From assembly GCA_910584585.1 (NCBI GenBank), contig CAJUBP010000006.1:28880-92879 (forward strand): 64,000 nucleotides of DNA. Direction: 5' to 3'. The position numbers and the translations under genes were made by a program. Within the stretch, counting starts at the first letter, position 1. Every line of letters begins with the position of its first letter. Source of the DNA: an uncultured Lachnospiraceae bacterium. Its GTDB lineage: Bacteria > Bacillota > Clostridia > Lachnospirales > Lachnospiraceae. Under the pieces are notes generated by a model. The model was not told the DNA's origin. It searched no databases and worked only from the letters and a program-made list of their open reading frames with translations. This document shows, in pieces, positions 41,235-49,933 of this stretch.

Positions 41235-42608
41235 ATGTTTCAGAAAATATTGATTGCCAACCGGGGAGAAATCGCCGTGCGGATTATCCGTGCCTGCAGG
41301 GAGATGGGAATCCTTTCCGTCGCGGTCTATTCAGAGGCAGATCGGGAATCGCTGCATACACAGCTTGCGGACGAAGCAGTCTGTATCGGAAAAGCTCCGG
41401 TGGCAGACAGCTATCTGAATATGGAGCGCGTCTTAAGCGCGGCCATTGCCACCAAAGCCCAGGCAATCCATCCGGGATTTGGATTTTTGTCAGAAAATGA
41501 ACATTTTGCAGCCATGTGTGAAAGCTGCGGCATTGCATTTATCGGGCCCTCCGGCGATATCATCGGAAAGATGGGGAACAAATCACAGGCAAGGCTGACC
41601 ATGATGGAAGCGGGAGTTCCGGTAGTTCCGGGGACAAAGGAGCCGGTATATGACTGGGAGCGGGGCTTGGAGCTTGCGAAAGAGATTGGATTTCCGGTGA
41701 TGATTAAAGCTTCCTCCGGAGGCGGCGGAAAAGGAATGCGGATTGCTGCGGACCTTTCGGAATTTGAGAATCATTTTCGGCTGGCCCAGCAGGAATCCAT
41801 CAATGCCTTTGGGGACAATACCATGTATATTGAAAAATATATCCAGGAGCCCAGGCATATTGAGATACAGATTCTTGCGGATAAATTCGGGACTGTGCTC
41901 TGGTTAGGAGAGCGGGACTGTTCCATTCAGAGGCGGCATCAGAAGATGTTAGAAGAATCCCCCTGCGCCATTATGACAGAAGAACTGCGCCGGCGCATGG
42001 GCGAGACAGCGGCTCTGGCAGCAAAAGCCGCTCATTATGAGAATGCGGGGACCATAGAATTTTTACTGGATAAACACAAGAATTTTTATTTTATGGAGAT
42101 GAATACCAGAATACAGGTGGAGCACCCGGTGACTGAGATGGTAACGGGAATTGACCTGGTGAAGGAACAGATCCGAATTGCGGCGGGAGAGCCGCTTCAT
42201 CTGCGCCAGGAAGATATCGCGCTTAAGGGCCATGCCATTGAATGCCGGATCAATGCGGAAGATCCCGAACGGAATTTTATGCCTTGTCCGGGAACGGTAA
42301 AGGATCTGCATTTTCCGGGAGGAAACGGAGTACGCATTGAATCCGCTTTGTATAACGGATATACGATCCCGCCTTTTTACGACTCCATGGTGGCCAAAGT
42401 GATTGTCCACGGCGAGGATCGGGCGGACGCCATCCGGAAAATGCGCAGCGCGCTGGGGGAAGTGGTAGTGGACGGAATCACCACCAATCTGGATTTCCAA
42501 TATGATATGTTAAGTCATCCGGTATTTTTGTCAGGGAATATCAATACAAATTTTATTCCGGAATATTATGAATCACAGGAAAGTAGGGAAATAGATGCTG
42601 AAGTTTAA
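41235..42608 (+). CDS. accC: Biotin carboxylase of acetyl-CoA carboxylase
   Basis: A 457-residue ATP-grasp enzyme that carboxylates the AccB biotin. It has the N-terminal ILIANRGEIAVRIIRA, the glycine-rich ATP loop KASSGGGGKGMR, EKYIQEPRHIEIQ, the catalytic block FMEMNTRIQVEHPVTEMVTG and the C-terminal HGEDRADAIRKMR. Length is normal. It overlaps accDA by 14 bp. Confidence 0.96.
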   Translation: MFQKILIANRGEIAVRIIRACREMGILSVAVYSEADRESLHTQLADEAVCIGKAPVADSYLNMERVLSAAIATKAQAIHPGFGFLSENEHFAAMCESCGIAFIGPSGDIIGKMGNKSQARLTMMEAGVPVVPGTKEPVYDWERGLELAKEIGFPVMIKASSGGGGKGMRIAADLSEFENHFRLAQQESINAFGDNTMYIEKYIQEPRHIEIQILADKFGTVLWLGERDCSIQRRHQKMLEESPCAIMTEELRRRMGETAALAAKAAHYENAGTIEFLLDKHKNFYFMEMNTRIQVEHPVTEMVTGIDLVKEQIRIAAGEPLHLRQEDIALKGHAIECRINAEDPERNFMPCPGTVKDLHFPGGNGVRIESALYNGYTIPPFYDSMVAKVIVHGEDRADAIRKMRSALGEVVVDGITTNLDFQYDMLSHPVFLSGNINTNFIPEYYESQESREIDAEV

Positions 42609-44280
42609 GAAGACCGGTTCTGTGTTTACCTCTGCAAAAGAACCCTCCGTGCCGGAAGGATTATGGATCAAATGCGAAGGCTGCGGAGAGCTTCTCTACA
42701 AGGAGGATGTACGGCAGAACCATTATGTTTGTTATAAATGCGGAAAATATTTCCGTGTCAGCACGAAGAAACGTCTGCGCATGGTGGCGGATAAAGGCAC
42801 TTATGAGAAATGGGAGGAAGGGATTGAAAATAATGATCCCCTGAATTATCCGGAATATCAGGAGAAAATAACTTCTCTGAAAGAGCGTTACCGGATTGAT
42901 GAGGCTGTGACCTGCGGCAAATGCACCATTCACGGAGAGCCGGCTGTAGTCTGCGTCTGCGACGGACGTTTTTTGATGGGAAGCATGGGCTATGTGGTAG
43001 GGGAGAAAATTACCAGGGCCGTGGAACGGGCCACTGAAGAATATCTGCCAGTCATTATTTTTACCTGCTCCGGCGGAGCCAGAATGCAGGAGGGAATGAT
43101 TTCCCTGATGCAGATGGCTAAGACCTCTGCCGCGCTGAAACGTCACTCTAAGGCAGGGCTTCTCTATGTTTCGGTTCTCACAGATCCCACCACCGGAGGG
43201 GTTACCGCCAGCTTTGCCATGCTGGGAGACATTATTCTGGCAGAACCTGGGGCGCTGGTAGGATTTGCAGGCCCCAGGGTAATTGAGCAGACCATACGCC
43301 AGAAACTGCCGGAAGGGTTTCAGCGGGCGGAATTTCTGCTAGAGCATGGATTGATTGACAATATTGTAGAGCGGGAAGATTTGAAAGAAACTCTGGCAAA
43401 GCTGATTGTGATGCACAGGCGGGTGGAGCCGAAAGAGGCGTTGATTCCAAACCGCAGAAAACACGCCAGGGAAATTGACAGCCTGAAACGTTATGACAAA
43501 ACCTCCGCCTGGGAACGGGTTTTGCGCGCAAGGGCCCAGGACAGACCAGGGGCCCTTCAATATATTCAGGAGATTTTTACTGATTTTACAGAACTTCACG
43601 GGGATCGCCACTTTGCGGACGACGGGGCCGTGGTGGGCGGAATCGGATATCTGGACGGCTGCCCGGTGACAGTGATTGGGCAGCAGAAGGGCAAAAACAC
43701 CAGAGAAAACATTACCAGAAATTTCGGGATGCCCTCTCCGGAAGGATACCGGAAAGCGCTGCGTCTGATGAAACAGGCGGAAAAGTTCCGCCGCCCCATT
43801 ATCTGTTTTGTGGACACGCCGGGAGCTTTCTGCGGCATGGAAGCAGAAGAGCGGGGACAGGGGGAAGCCATTGCGAGAAACCTTTTTGAAATGTCGGATC
43901 TGACAGTTCCTGTCTTAAGCATTGTCATCGGAGAAGGCGGCAGCGGCGGCGCCCTTGCCCTTGCAGTAGGGAATGAGGTGTGGATGATGGAGAATTCCAC
44001 CTATACCATTCTCTCTCCGGAAGGATTTGCTTCCATTATGTGGAAAGACGCGTCCCGGGCGCCGGAGGCGGCTGAACAGATGCGGGTGACAGCGCAGGAT
44101 CTAAAGGAATTGGGAATTATTGAAAAGGTAATTCCAGAGCCGCAACCGGCAAATTCCCAGAATGCGGCAAAGATTGCAGGGACTATGCAGGAGGAAATCC
44201 GCAGATTTCTCCATCAGTATCTGCCCATAGAGGGAGAGACGCTGGCAAAGCAGCGGTATGAACGGTTCCGGAATATGTGA
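42595..44280 (+). CDS. accDA: Acetyl-CoA carboxylase carboxyltransferase, fused beta and alpha subunits
   Basis: One 561-residue chain carries both halves of the carboxyltransferase that moves CO2 from biotin to acetyl-CoA. The AccD part (about 1-285) opens with the four-Cys zinc ribbon (C27, C30, C46, C49) and contains FTCSGGARMQEGM and DPTTGGVTASFA. The AccA part (about 300-555) contains FTELHGDRHFADD, GQQKGKNTRENI, VDTPGAFCGMEAEERGQGEAIA and GEGGSGGALALAVG. The usual N-terminal helical part of AccA is cut to a short linker. In most bacteria these are two genes. No stop or frameshift lies at the joint. The start overlaps accC. Confidence 0.93.
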   Translation: MLKFKKTGSVFTSAKEPSVPEGLWIKCEGCGELLYKEDVRQNHYVCYKCGKYFRVSTKKRLRMVADKGTYEKWEEGIENNDPLNYPEYQEKITSLKERYRIDEAVTCGKCTIHGEPAVVCVCDGRFLMGSMGYVVGEKITRAVERATEEYLPVIIFTCSGGARMQEGMISLMQMAKTSAALKRHSKAGLLYVSVLTDPTTGGVTASFAMLGDIILAEPGALVGFAGPRVIEQTIRQKLPEGFQRAEFLLEHGLIDNIVEREDLKETLAKLIVMHRRVEPKEALIPNRRKHAREIDSLKRYDKTSAWERVLRARAQDRPGALQYIQEIFTDFTELHGDRHFADDGAVVGGIGYLDGCPVTVIGQQKGKNTRENITRNFGMPSPEGYRKALRLMKQAEKFRRPIICFVDTPGAFCGMEAEERGQGEAIARNLFEMSDLTVPVLSIVIGEGGSGGALALAVGNEVWMMENSTYTILSPEGFASIMWKDASRAPEAAEQMRVTAQDLKELGIIEKVIPEPQPANSQNAAKIAGTMQEEIRRFLHQYLPIEGETLAKQRYERFRNM

Positions 44281-44356
44281 CATCAATTTGGCAAAACCTG
44301 AGCTGAAAAAACTTTTGAAAAATCACGGAACAGATTTAGTCAAACAGGAGGAAATC

Positions 44357-45445
44357 ATGAGCAGATCATTGATAATCAGAGATTTAAAGGCAGAGATTCC
44401 TGTCATACAGGGAGGCATGGGCGTAGGGGTCAGTTTAGCCGGGCTGGCCGGAGCTGTGGCAAAATGCGGCGGGATAGGGATTATTTCCACGGCCCAAATT
44501 GGGTATCAGGATCCGGAATTTGATCAGCATCCCATTGAGTCCAATCTAAAGGCTATCAAAACCCAGATCAGCCGCGCCAAAGAGATAGCGGAAGGCGGAA
44601 TTGTGGGAGTGAATATTATGGTGGCCACGAAACGGTACGAGGATTATGTCCGGGCCGCTGCCGAAGCCGGCGCGGACCTGATTATCTCCGGCGCGGGCCT
44701 GCCTGTCAGCCTTCCTGGGTTCATCGGATCCTCTGGGGCAAAGATAGCGCCTATTGTATCTTCCCTGAAGTCAGCGTCAGTCGTCTGCAGGCTGTGGGAC
44801 CGGAAATACAGCCGGTGCCCGGATCTTGTCGTCATTGAAGGGCCCAAGGCCGGCGGCCATCTGGGTTTTTCTCTGGAGGAATTGGGGCGTATTCAGGAAG
44901 AGGACTATGAGACGGAGATCAAAGAGATCATAGAACTGGTGGGTCAGTACAGCAAGAAGTATCAGTACCATATTCCGGTGGTTGTGGCCGGCGGGATATA
45001 TGACGGGAAGGATATGAAACATATGCTGGAACTGGGCGCGGACGGCGTTCAGGTGGCTACCCGCTTTGTGACGACCTGGGAATGCGACGCCAGCCAGGCA
45101 TACAAAGACGCCTATCTTCGGGCAGGAAAAGATGAGATTCAAATTGTAAAAAGTCCGGTGGGCATGCCGGGGCGGGCCATCCGCAATTCCTTTATCCGGA
45201 AAATGGAGGAGCAGGCAGTCCAAAAGGAAGAGGCAATTTCCGGCGCGCCGCATAACCGGAAATGCCATCAATGCCTGGAAAAGTGCAATCCCAGCGAAAT
45301 TCCCTATTGTATCACAGACGCATTGATCAATGCGGTTAAAGGAAATACAGAACATGGCCTGGTATTCTGCGGTGCCAATGCATGGCGGGCAGAGAATATG
45401 GAACATGTTTCTGATATCATGAAAGAATTCTCAGAATATTTGTAA
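44357..45445 (+). CDS. FabK-like / nitronate monooxygenase family flavoprotein
   Basis: A 362-residue FMN TIM-barrel protein of the 2-nitropropane dioxygenase superfamily, the second in the operon. It shows IPVIQGGMGVGVSLAGLAGAV, VNIMVATKRYEDYV, the GPKAGGHLGF catalytic-His region and VAGGIYDGKDMKHMLELGADGVQVATRF. Unlike FabK, it has a C-terminal Cys-rich stretch KCHQCLEKCNP. The upstream frame runs to 44258, but ATG 44357 follows CAGGAGGAAA. It could be a nitronate monooxygenase, a second enoyl reductase or another reductase. Its place at the end of the FAS operon favours a lipid link, but that is inferred. Confidence 0.8.
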   Translation: MSRSLIIRDLKAEIPVIQGGMGVGVSLAGLAGAVAKCGGIGIISTAQIGYQDPEFDQHPIESNLKAIKTQISRAKEIAEGGIVGVNIMVATKRYEDYVRAAAEAGADLIISGAGLPVSLPGFIGSSGAKIAPIVSSLKSASVVCRLWDRKYSRCPDLVVIEGPKAGGHLGFSLEELGRIQEEDYETEIKEIIELVGQYSKKYQYHIPVVVAGGIYDGKDMKHMLELGADGVQVATRFVTTWECDASQAYKDAYLRAGKDEIQIVKSPVGMPGRAIRNSFIRKMEEQAVQKEEAISGAPHNRKCHQCLEKCNPSEIPYCITDALINAVKGNTEHGLVFCGANAWRAENMEHVSDIMKEFSEYL

Positions 45446-45497
45446 AGACAATTGTAACATAAACAGCGCAGAAAATAAAAACTCCTGGAAAAATATC

Positions 45498-45526
45498 TTT
45501 CCAAAATCCTTAGAAATTGCTATAAT
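45498..45526 (+). promoter_or_regulatory. Promoter upstream of the GH13-like gene
   Basis: TTTCCA (45498-45503), 17 bp, TATAAT (45521-45526) with TGC directly before the -10 (extended -10). The leader to ATG 45642 is about 110 nt. Confidence 0.62.
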
Positions 45527-45641
45527 GAAAAAGAAGCATAGAAATTGTTCGAAAACCCGTTTCCGTACAGCAAGTTTTTAGACGGGACGGGAAAGAGACA
45601 GGACGTTACAGAAAGAGAAAGAGACATCAAGGGAGGCATAT

Positions 45642-47672
45642 ATGAATTTTCAAATCTGTTCCGGAAATCAGGAAGAAATAGGCGTAACTAAGAAGAAGGA
45701 CATCATTTCATTTTCCAGACAGGCGGCGAGAAATTCTATCTGCTATCTGCTGCTATATCCCAAAGATAACAGTCCGGCTCTGAAGATTCCTATGAAAACC
45801 CAGGGAAATTGTGATACAGTGTACACAGTTGGAATTCAGGGATTAGACTGGAAGAATTATGACTACAATTTTGAAATAAACGGAGAAGAAGTAACGGATC
45901 TTTATGCCCGTAAAATTACAGGGAGGGAGGTCTGGGGGGATGAAGCCCGCAGACCGAAAGAACAAAACAGCGAACCGTTTGTTCCGCAGAAAGAAAAGCG
46001 GAAGCTGGAACAGCTGCAGGGGAAAGGTATTCTGGCAGAGAAGAGAAAGCAAGAAGAAAATCGTCTGGGAAAAGTAAAAGGCTCATTTTACTTTTCGGAT
46101 TTTAAATGGAAAGATAAGGCGTATCAAGGGGTTAAAAAAGAAGATATGGTAATTTATAAGCTCCATGTCCGCGGGTTTTCCATGGGAATGCAGGGAAACA
46201 GCAGCCGGCGGGGAACGGTGGAAGCAGTGGAGCGGAAGCTGGATTATCTCAAGGGGCTTGGAATTACAACGCTTCTGTTTATGCCAATGTATGAATTTGA
46301 GGAAATCCTTTTGCTGGATAAAAGCAAACAGCAGACTCAGCCAAAAGATTTGATTAACTGTTGGGGGTACACAGTGGGAAGCTATTTTGCGCCGAAAGCT
46401 TCCTATCTGGGCAAAGGAAATAATCCGGATAATCTGAAACGGCTGATTCAGAAGATGCATGAAAAACAAATGGAGTGCATCTTGGAGTTTTATTTTCCCA
46501 AAAAAATAAATCCTCATTTAATTATTGATGTATTGCGTTATTGGCGCAAAGAATATCATGCAGACGGATTTCGGCTGTTGGGCTGTCCGCCGGCGGCGGA
46601 ATTATTGGCCCAGGACAGCAGACTGAGCGGCTGCAAGCTGTTTTTTGACGGATTTTCAGAGGAACTGGCCGGGGATAACCAGCGGTTCGGACCGGAACTG
46701 TTCACTTATAATGAAGAATTTCTCTACGAGACGCGCAAAATCTTAAACCATCAGGGCGGCAGCATTTATGAGTTTGCCTGTCAGATGCGCAGGCAGCAGG
46801 AATGCCAGGGCTATGTGAATTTTATTGCGGAGAACAATGGATTTACCCTTTGGGATGTGTTTTCCTATGAACACAAGCACAATGAGCAGAACCGGGAAGA
46901 AAACAGGGACGGAAATGACTGGAACTGCAGTTCCAACTGCGGGCAGGAAGGAATCAGCCGCAGGCGTCAGGTGAATGAACTGCGCAAGCGTCAGGTGAAG
47001 AACGCTCTTGCCGTCATTTTTCTGGCCCAGGGAATTCCCATGCTCTGGATGGGAGATGAATGCGGCAACAGTCAGAATGGAAATAACAACGCATACTGCC
47101 AGGATAATGCAATCGGCTGGAAGGACTGGAGACGGACAGCCGCAAGCCGTCAGCTGATTTCCTATGTGGAGAAGCTTTCCGGGCTCAGACGGGAGTATCC
47201 CATGCTGCGCAGTCCTCATCCCTTTCAGCTTCAGGACTACGGCAATCAGGGCTGCCCGGATCTGTCTTATCACAGCGACGGGGCATGGAAGATGGACTTT
47301 AGCATGAACCGGGGGTTTCTCGGCATGTACTATTTCGGCGCCTATGCAGGGAAGAAAGAGAATCTGTATGTGGCCTGGAATTTTCAGACAGTTTCCCAGA
47401 AATTCGCTCTTCCGGGCGGAATGAAATGGAAGCTTCTGCTGAATACGGCGGCAGAGCCGGCAGTATTAGAACAGCCGGAAGAACTGGGGCATATCCGGGA
47501 ATTTCAAGTCGAAGAACATTCTGTCTGTCTGCTGCGGGGAGAGGCGTTTTCAGAAGAGAAGCCGCGCAGAAGGAGAAAAAAGGCGGCAGAACCTGCAGAA
47601 AATGCCCGAGAAGAAAGAAAACAGCAGAATCTGCAGAAGGCGCGAAAGGAGAAAAGCAATGGAGGAACGTAA
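45642..47672 (+). CDS. GH13/GlgX-fold protein, probably catalytically inactive
   Basis: A 676-residue protein with the layout of isoamylase/GlgX debranching enzymes: an N-terminal beta domain (about 20-100), a charged insert (100-145), the barrel (about 165-500) and a beta domain, then a basic Lys/Arg-rich tail of about 45 residues. Conserved family text remains, such as YKLHVRGFS, HADGFRLL, GFTLWDVFSYEHKHNE, GDECGN and NGNNNAYCQDN. However, the nucleophile Asp position in GFRxD is Leu313, the region-III acid site reads CKLFFDG, and the region-IV HD is N398-N399. Region I lacks the NH motif. No enzyme activity is expected; glycan binding or regulation is possible. No signal peptide. It overlaps traX by 14 bp. 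Confidence 0.82.
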   Translation: MNFQICSGNQEEIGVTKKKDIISFSRQAARNSICYLLLYPKDNSPALKIPMKTQGNCDTVYTVGIQGLDWKNYDYNFEINGEEVTDLYARKITGREVWGDEARRPKEQNSEPFVPQKEKRKLEQLQGKGILAEKRKQEENRLGKVKGSFYFSDFKWKDKAYQGVKKEDMVIYKLHVRGFSMGMQGNSSRRGTVEAVERKLDYLKGLGITTLLFMPMYEFEEILLLDKSKQQTQPKDLINCWGYTVGSYFAPKASYLGKGNNPDNLKRLIQKMHEKQMECILEFYFPKKINPHLIIDVLRYWRKEYHADGFRLLGCPPAAELLAQDSRLSGCKLFFDGFSEELAGDNQRFGPELFTYNEEFLYETRKILNHQGGSIYEFACQMRRQQECQGYVNFIAENNGFTLWDVFSYEHKHNEQNREENRDGNDWNCSSNCGQEGISRRRQVNELRKRQVKNALAVIFLAQGIPMLWMGDECGNSQNGNNNAYCQDNAIGWKDWRRTAASRQLISYVEKLSGLRREYPMLRSPHPFQLQDYGNQGCPDLSYHSDGAWKMDFSMNRGFLGMYYFGAYAGKKENLYVAWNFQTVSQKFALPGGMKWKLLLNTAAEPAVLEQPEELGHIREFQVEEHSVCLLRGEAFSEEKPRRRRKKAAEPAENAREERKQQNLQKARKEKSNGGT

Positions 47673-48315
47673 ATTTGGCCTCAGCGGCTTTGCCCTGAAG
47701 TGGATAGCCATGATCAGTATGCTGATTGATCATACCGGCGCCGTGCTGTTTCCCCAATATATTCAGATGCGTATGATTGGAAGGCTGGCTTTTCCCATCT
47801 ACTGCTTTCTGCTGGTGGAGGGAGCCGTGCATACCAGCGATATCCGCAAATATGAGATACGGCTGCTGCTGTTTGCTTTGGCGTCAGAGCTGCCCTTTGA
47901 TCTGGCCTTTTATACCAGAGTGGATTTCCGGCACCAGAACGTATTCTTTACGCTGTTTTTAGGCCTGGTGGTGGTGGAACAGTACCAGAAACGCAGGCAG
48001 AAATTAAGTTCATTTTTAATTTTTATTGCAGCCATGGTTCTTTCGGAGGTTATGCATACAGATTATAGCGCAGCCGGAATTGTCTTTATAGTGTTATTTT
48101 ATCTCTTATACCAATATAAGACAGGAAAACAGGCTGTCTTTGCGGCGGCCAATTTCCTGATGTACGGAACCAGCGTACAGGCGTATGCAGGACTGGCGGC
48201 ACTGCCCATGCTGCTCTATAACGGAAAGCGGGGGCCGTCTATGAAATATTTCTTCTATGTATTTTATCCGCTGCATTTGCTGATCCTTTGGCTGATATGT
48301 AGAATCATGTATTAA
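47659..48315 (+). CDS. TraX-family membrane protein
   Basis: A 218-residue integral membrane protein with about seven to eight hydrophobic helices. It keeps the TraX-family start GFALKWIAMISMLIDHTGAVLF and the RLAFPIYCFLLVEGA segment. TraX of the F plasmid acetylates pilin, and chromosomal relatives in gut Firmicutes are probable acyltransferases of unknown target. ATG 47659 follows AAAGGAGAAAA inside the end of the upstream gene. No other conjugation gene is near, so this is not evidence for a mobile element. Confidence 0.85.
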   Translation: MEERKFGLSGFALKWIAMISMLIDHTGAVLFPQYIQMRMIGRLAFPIYCFLLVEGAVHTSDIRKYEIRLLLFALASELPFDLAFYTRVDFRHQNVFFTLFLGLVVVEQYQKRRQKLSSFLIFIAAMVLSEVMHTDYSAAGIVFIVLFYLLYQYKTGKQAVFAAANFLMYGTSVQAYAGLAALPMLLYNGKRGPSMKYFFYVFYPLHLLILWLICRIMY

Positions 48316-48337
48316 TTTGTGACAGGAGTGTGAGAAA

Positions 48338-48889
48338 ATGAAGGCATGGGAGCATTTCAAGACCATCAATCATCATAAGATGCTGGTAATGAAAGGCTGT
48401 TTTAAGGTGGGTCTGTACCGGCAGGGGCTGCTGCATGATTTATCAAAATATACGCCTACAGAGTTCTTGGTGGGCTGTAAGTATTTCCAGGGCAATTTAA
48501 GCCCCAATAACATGGAACGGAAGGAACGGGGATATTCTTCCGCATGGCTGCACCACAAGGGCAGAAACAAACATCATATGGAATACTGGATCGATTACGG
48601 CATCGGAGAGAAAAAGGGTATGACGGGCATGAAGATGCCCATCAAATATGTGGTGGAAATGTTTATTGACCGGATGTCCGCTTCTAAGAATTACCAGAAA
48701 GAAAATTATACAGACAGCAGTCCGCTGGAATACTACGAGAACGGCAAGTCATTCCATATGCTCCACCCGGATACCAGAATCCTGTTGGAGCGGCTGCTGC
48801 GTATGCTGGCGGAGCACGGAGAAGATTACACCTTCCGCTACATTAAAAAAGTGGTGTTAAAGCGAAAAGATTACGGCAGAAAATCATAA
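48338..48889 (+). CDS. DUF5662 family protein
   Basis: A 183-residue soluble protein. The His-rich pattern GLLHDLSKYTPTEF and HHKGRNKHHMEYW (about residues 31-44 and 71-83) matches the DUF5662 family of Firmicutes and looks like a divergent HD-type metal site. The reaction is unknown. It follows traX by 22 bp, and its 3' end overlaps the convergent DUF4250 gene by six bases. Confidence 0.8.
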   Translation: MKAWEHFKTINHHKMLVMKGCFKVGLYRQGLLHDLSKYTPTEFLVGCKYFQGNLSPNNMERKERGYSSAWLHHKGRNKHHMEYWIDYGIGEKKGMTGMKMPIKYVVEMFIDRMSASKNYQKENYTDSSPLEYYENGKSFHMLHPDTRILLERLLRMLAEHGEDYTFRYIKKVVLKRKDYGRKS

Positions 48890-49060
48890 AAACTGATTTG
48901 TTTCCCGCTGGTAATAATAACCAATGGCAGAAAGGGAAGCGGTCAGCTCTTCCTGGGAAATACTGCAGCTTTTGCAGAATTCTTCCAGAGAAGGGTACTG
49001 ATCCCTGAGCTTTGTATTGACAAAACTCAGTAAAATCACCGGATCTTTGGGCAGATTCAT
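48884..49060 (-). CDS. DUF4250 family small protein
   Basis: A 58-residue protein starting MNLPKDPVILLSFVNTKLRD, the recognisable DUF4250 pattern, and continuing as a helical protein resembling a small helix-turn-helix (LEEFCKSCSISQEELTASL). ATG 49060 is eight bases after AGGAGG; the GTG at 49069 overlaps that site and is rejected. Function is unknown. Confidence 0.8.
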   Translation of the reverse strand: MNLPKDPVILLSFVNTKLRDQYPSLEEFCKSCSISQEELTASLSAIGYYYQRETNQFL

Positions 49061-49135
49061 GATGTTCACCTCCTGAAATAAATGAATTTTAAGACACGCA
49101 CTAACATCTTACCATACTATTTTCCGATTGGAAAG

Positions 49136-49164
49136 GCACTTCAAAGCTTGATTTTTCATAGAAT
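49136..49164 (+). promoter_or_regulatory. Possible mother-cell (SigK/SigE type) promoter of sigK
   Basis: GCAC (49136-49139), 17 bp, CATAGAAT (49157-49164) resembles the -35 AC and -10 CATAnnnT pattern of mother-cell sigma factors. No good sigma-A promoter is seen in the gap. The short and degenerate motif leaves this uncertain. Confidence 0.3.
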
Positions 49165-49192
49165 GTAATAAATCAGCTTAGAGGTGCTTTTT

Positions 49193-49813
49193 TTGAAAAC
49201 ATTTTTGATGCCGCTGAATGCCGAGGAAGAAAAATATTATCTGGAAGAAATGAAAGAGGGCAGCCTTGAAGCTAGAAATACCCTGATCGAACGAAACTTA
49301 AGACTGGTGGCGCATATATCCAGAAAATACCAAAATGGGGATGAGGATATGGAAGATTTGATTTCCATCGGAACCATCGGACTGATCAAAGCCATCTCCA
49401 CCTTCAATTACGAGCGGGGCAACCGGCTTGCCACCTATGCCGCCCGCTGCATCGACAATGAACTTTTGATGTATTTCAGGGGGAAGAAAAAAACTTCCCG
49501 GGAAGTGTCCTTGTATGAGCCAATCGGGACAGACAAAGAAGGAAATCAGATTAATTTACTGGATGTGGTAGAGAGTATGGATCGGGACATCTTTGAAGTG
49601 ATTGAGCTGAAAGGGAATACGAGAAAAGTTTATGAAATGATTCCGAAGGTATTAAATGGCAGAGAGCGGGAAATTATCGAGTGGCGGTACGGCCTGTATA
49701 ACCGCAAGCCGGTGACGCAGCGGGAAATCGCGGATAAACTGGGGATTTCCCGTTCCTATGTGAGCCGGATAGAAAAACGGGCGCTGGAAAAGTTAAAATC
49801 GTGCTTTGAATAA
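49193..49813 (+). CDS. sigK: RNA polymerase sporulation sigma factor SigK
   Basis: A 206-residue sigma-70 family factor that directs late mother-cell transcription during sporulation. It aligns by eye with B. subtilis SigK: EEEKYYLEEMKEGSLEARN, NLRLVAHI, EDLISIGTIGLIKA, LATYAARCIDNELLMYFR, VSLYEPIGTDKEGNQI, and region 4 TQREIADKLGISRSYVSRIEKRALEKL. The start is probably TTG 49193 after GAGGTG, or ATG 49208; either leaves no room for the roughly 20-residue pro-sequence of B. subtilis. The gene is continuous, with no skin-like insertion. Confidence 0.87.
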   Translation: MKTFLMPLNAEEEKYYLEEMKEGSLEARNTLIERNLRLVAHISRKYQNGDEDMEDLISIGTIGLIKAISTFNYERGNRLATYAARCIDNELLMYFRGKKKTSREVSLYEPIGTDKEGNQINLLDVVESMDRDIFEVIELKGNTRKVYEMIPKVLNGREREIIEWRYGLYNRKPVTQREIADKLGISRSYVSRIEKRALEKLKSCFE

Positions 49814-49841
49814 AAGAAATGAGTAAAAGATCCAAAATCTC

Positions 49842-49870
49842 TTGCAGAAGCAAAAGAAACGTGTTATGCT
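49842..49870 (+). promoter_or_regulatory. Promoter of yifB-dprA-topA
   Basis: TTGCAG (49842-49847), 17 bp, TATGCT (49865-49870), with TGT before the -10 (extended -10). Confidence 0.55.
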
Positions 49871-49933
49871 AGGCTTATCTTTTTTCAAAGGGCGTATCTG
49901 CCCGGATTCCCAACCAGCACAAAGGGAGGTATT

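Noticed and set aside
47659..48315. TraX as sign of a conjugative element
   Set aside because: No relaxase, coupling protein, integrase or attachment site is present.
49193..49813. Interrupted sigK with a skin element
   Set aside because: The reading frame is continuous through regions 2 to 4.
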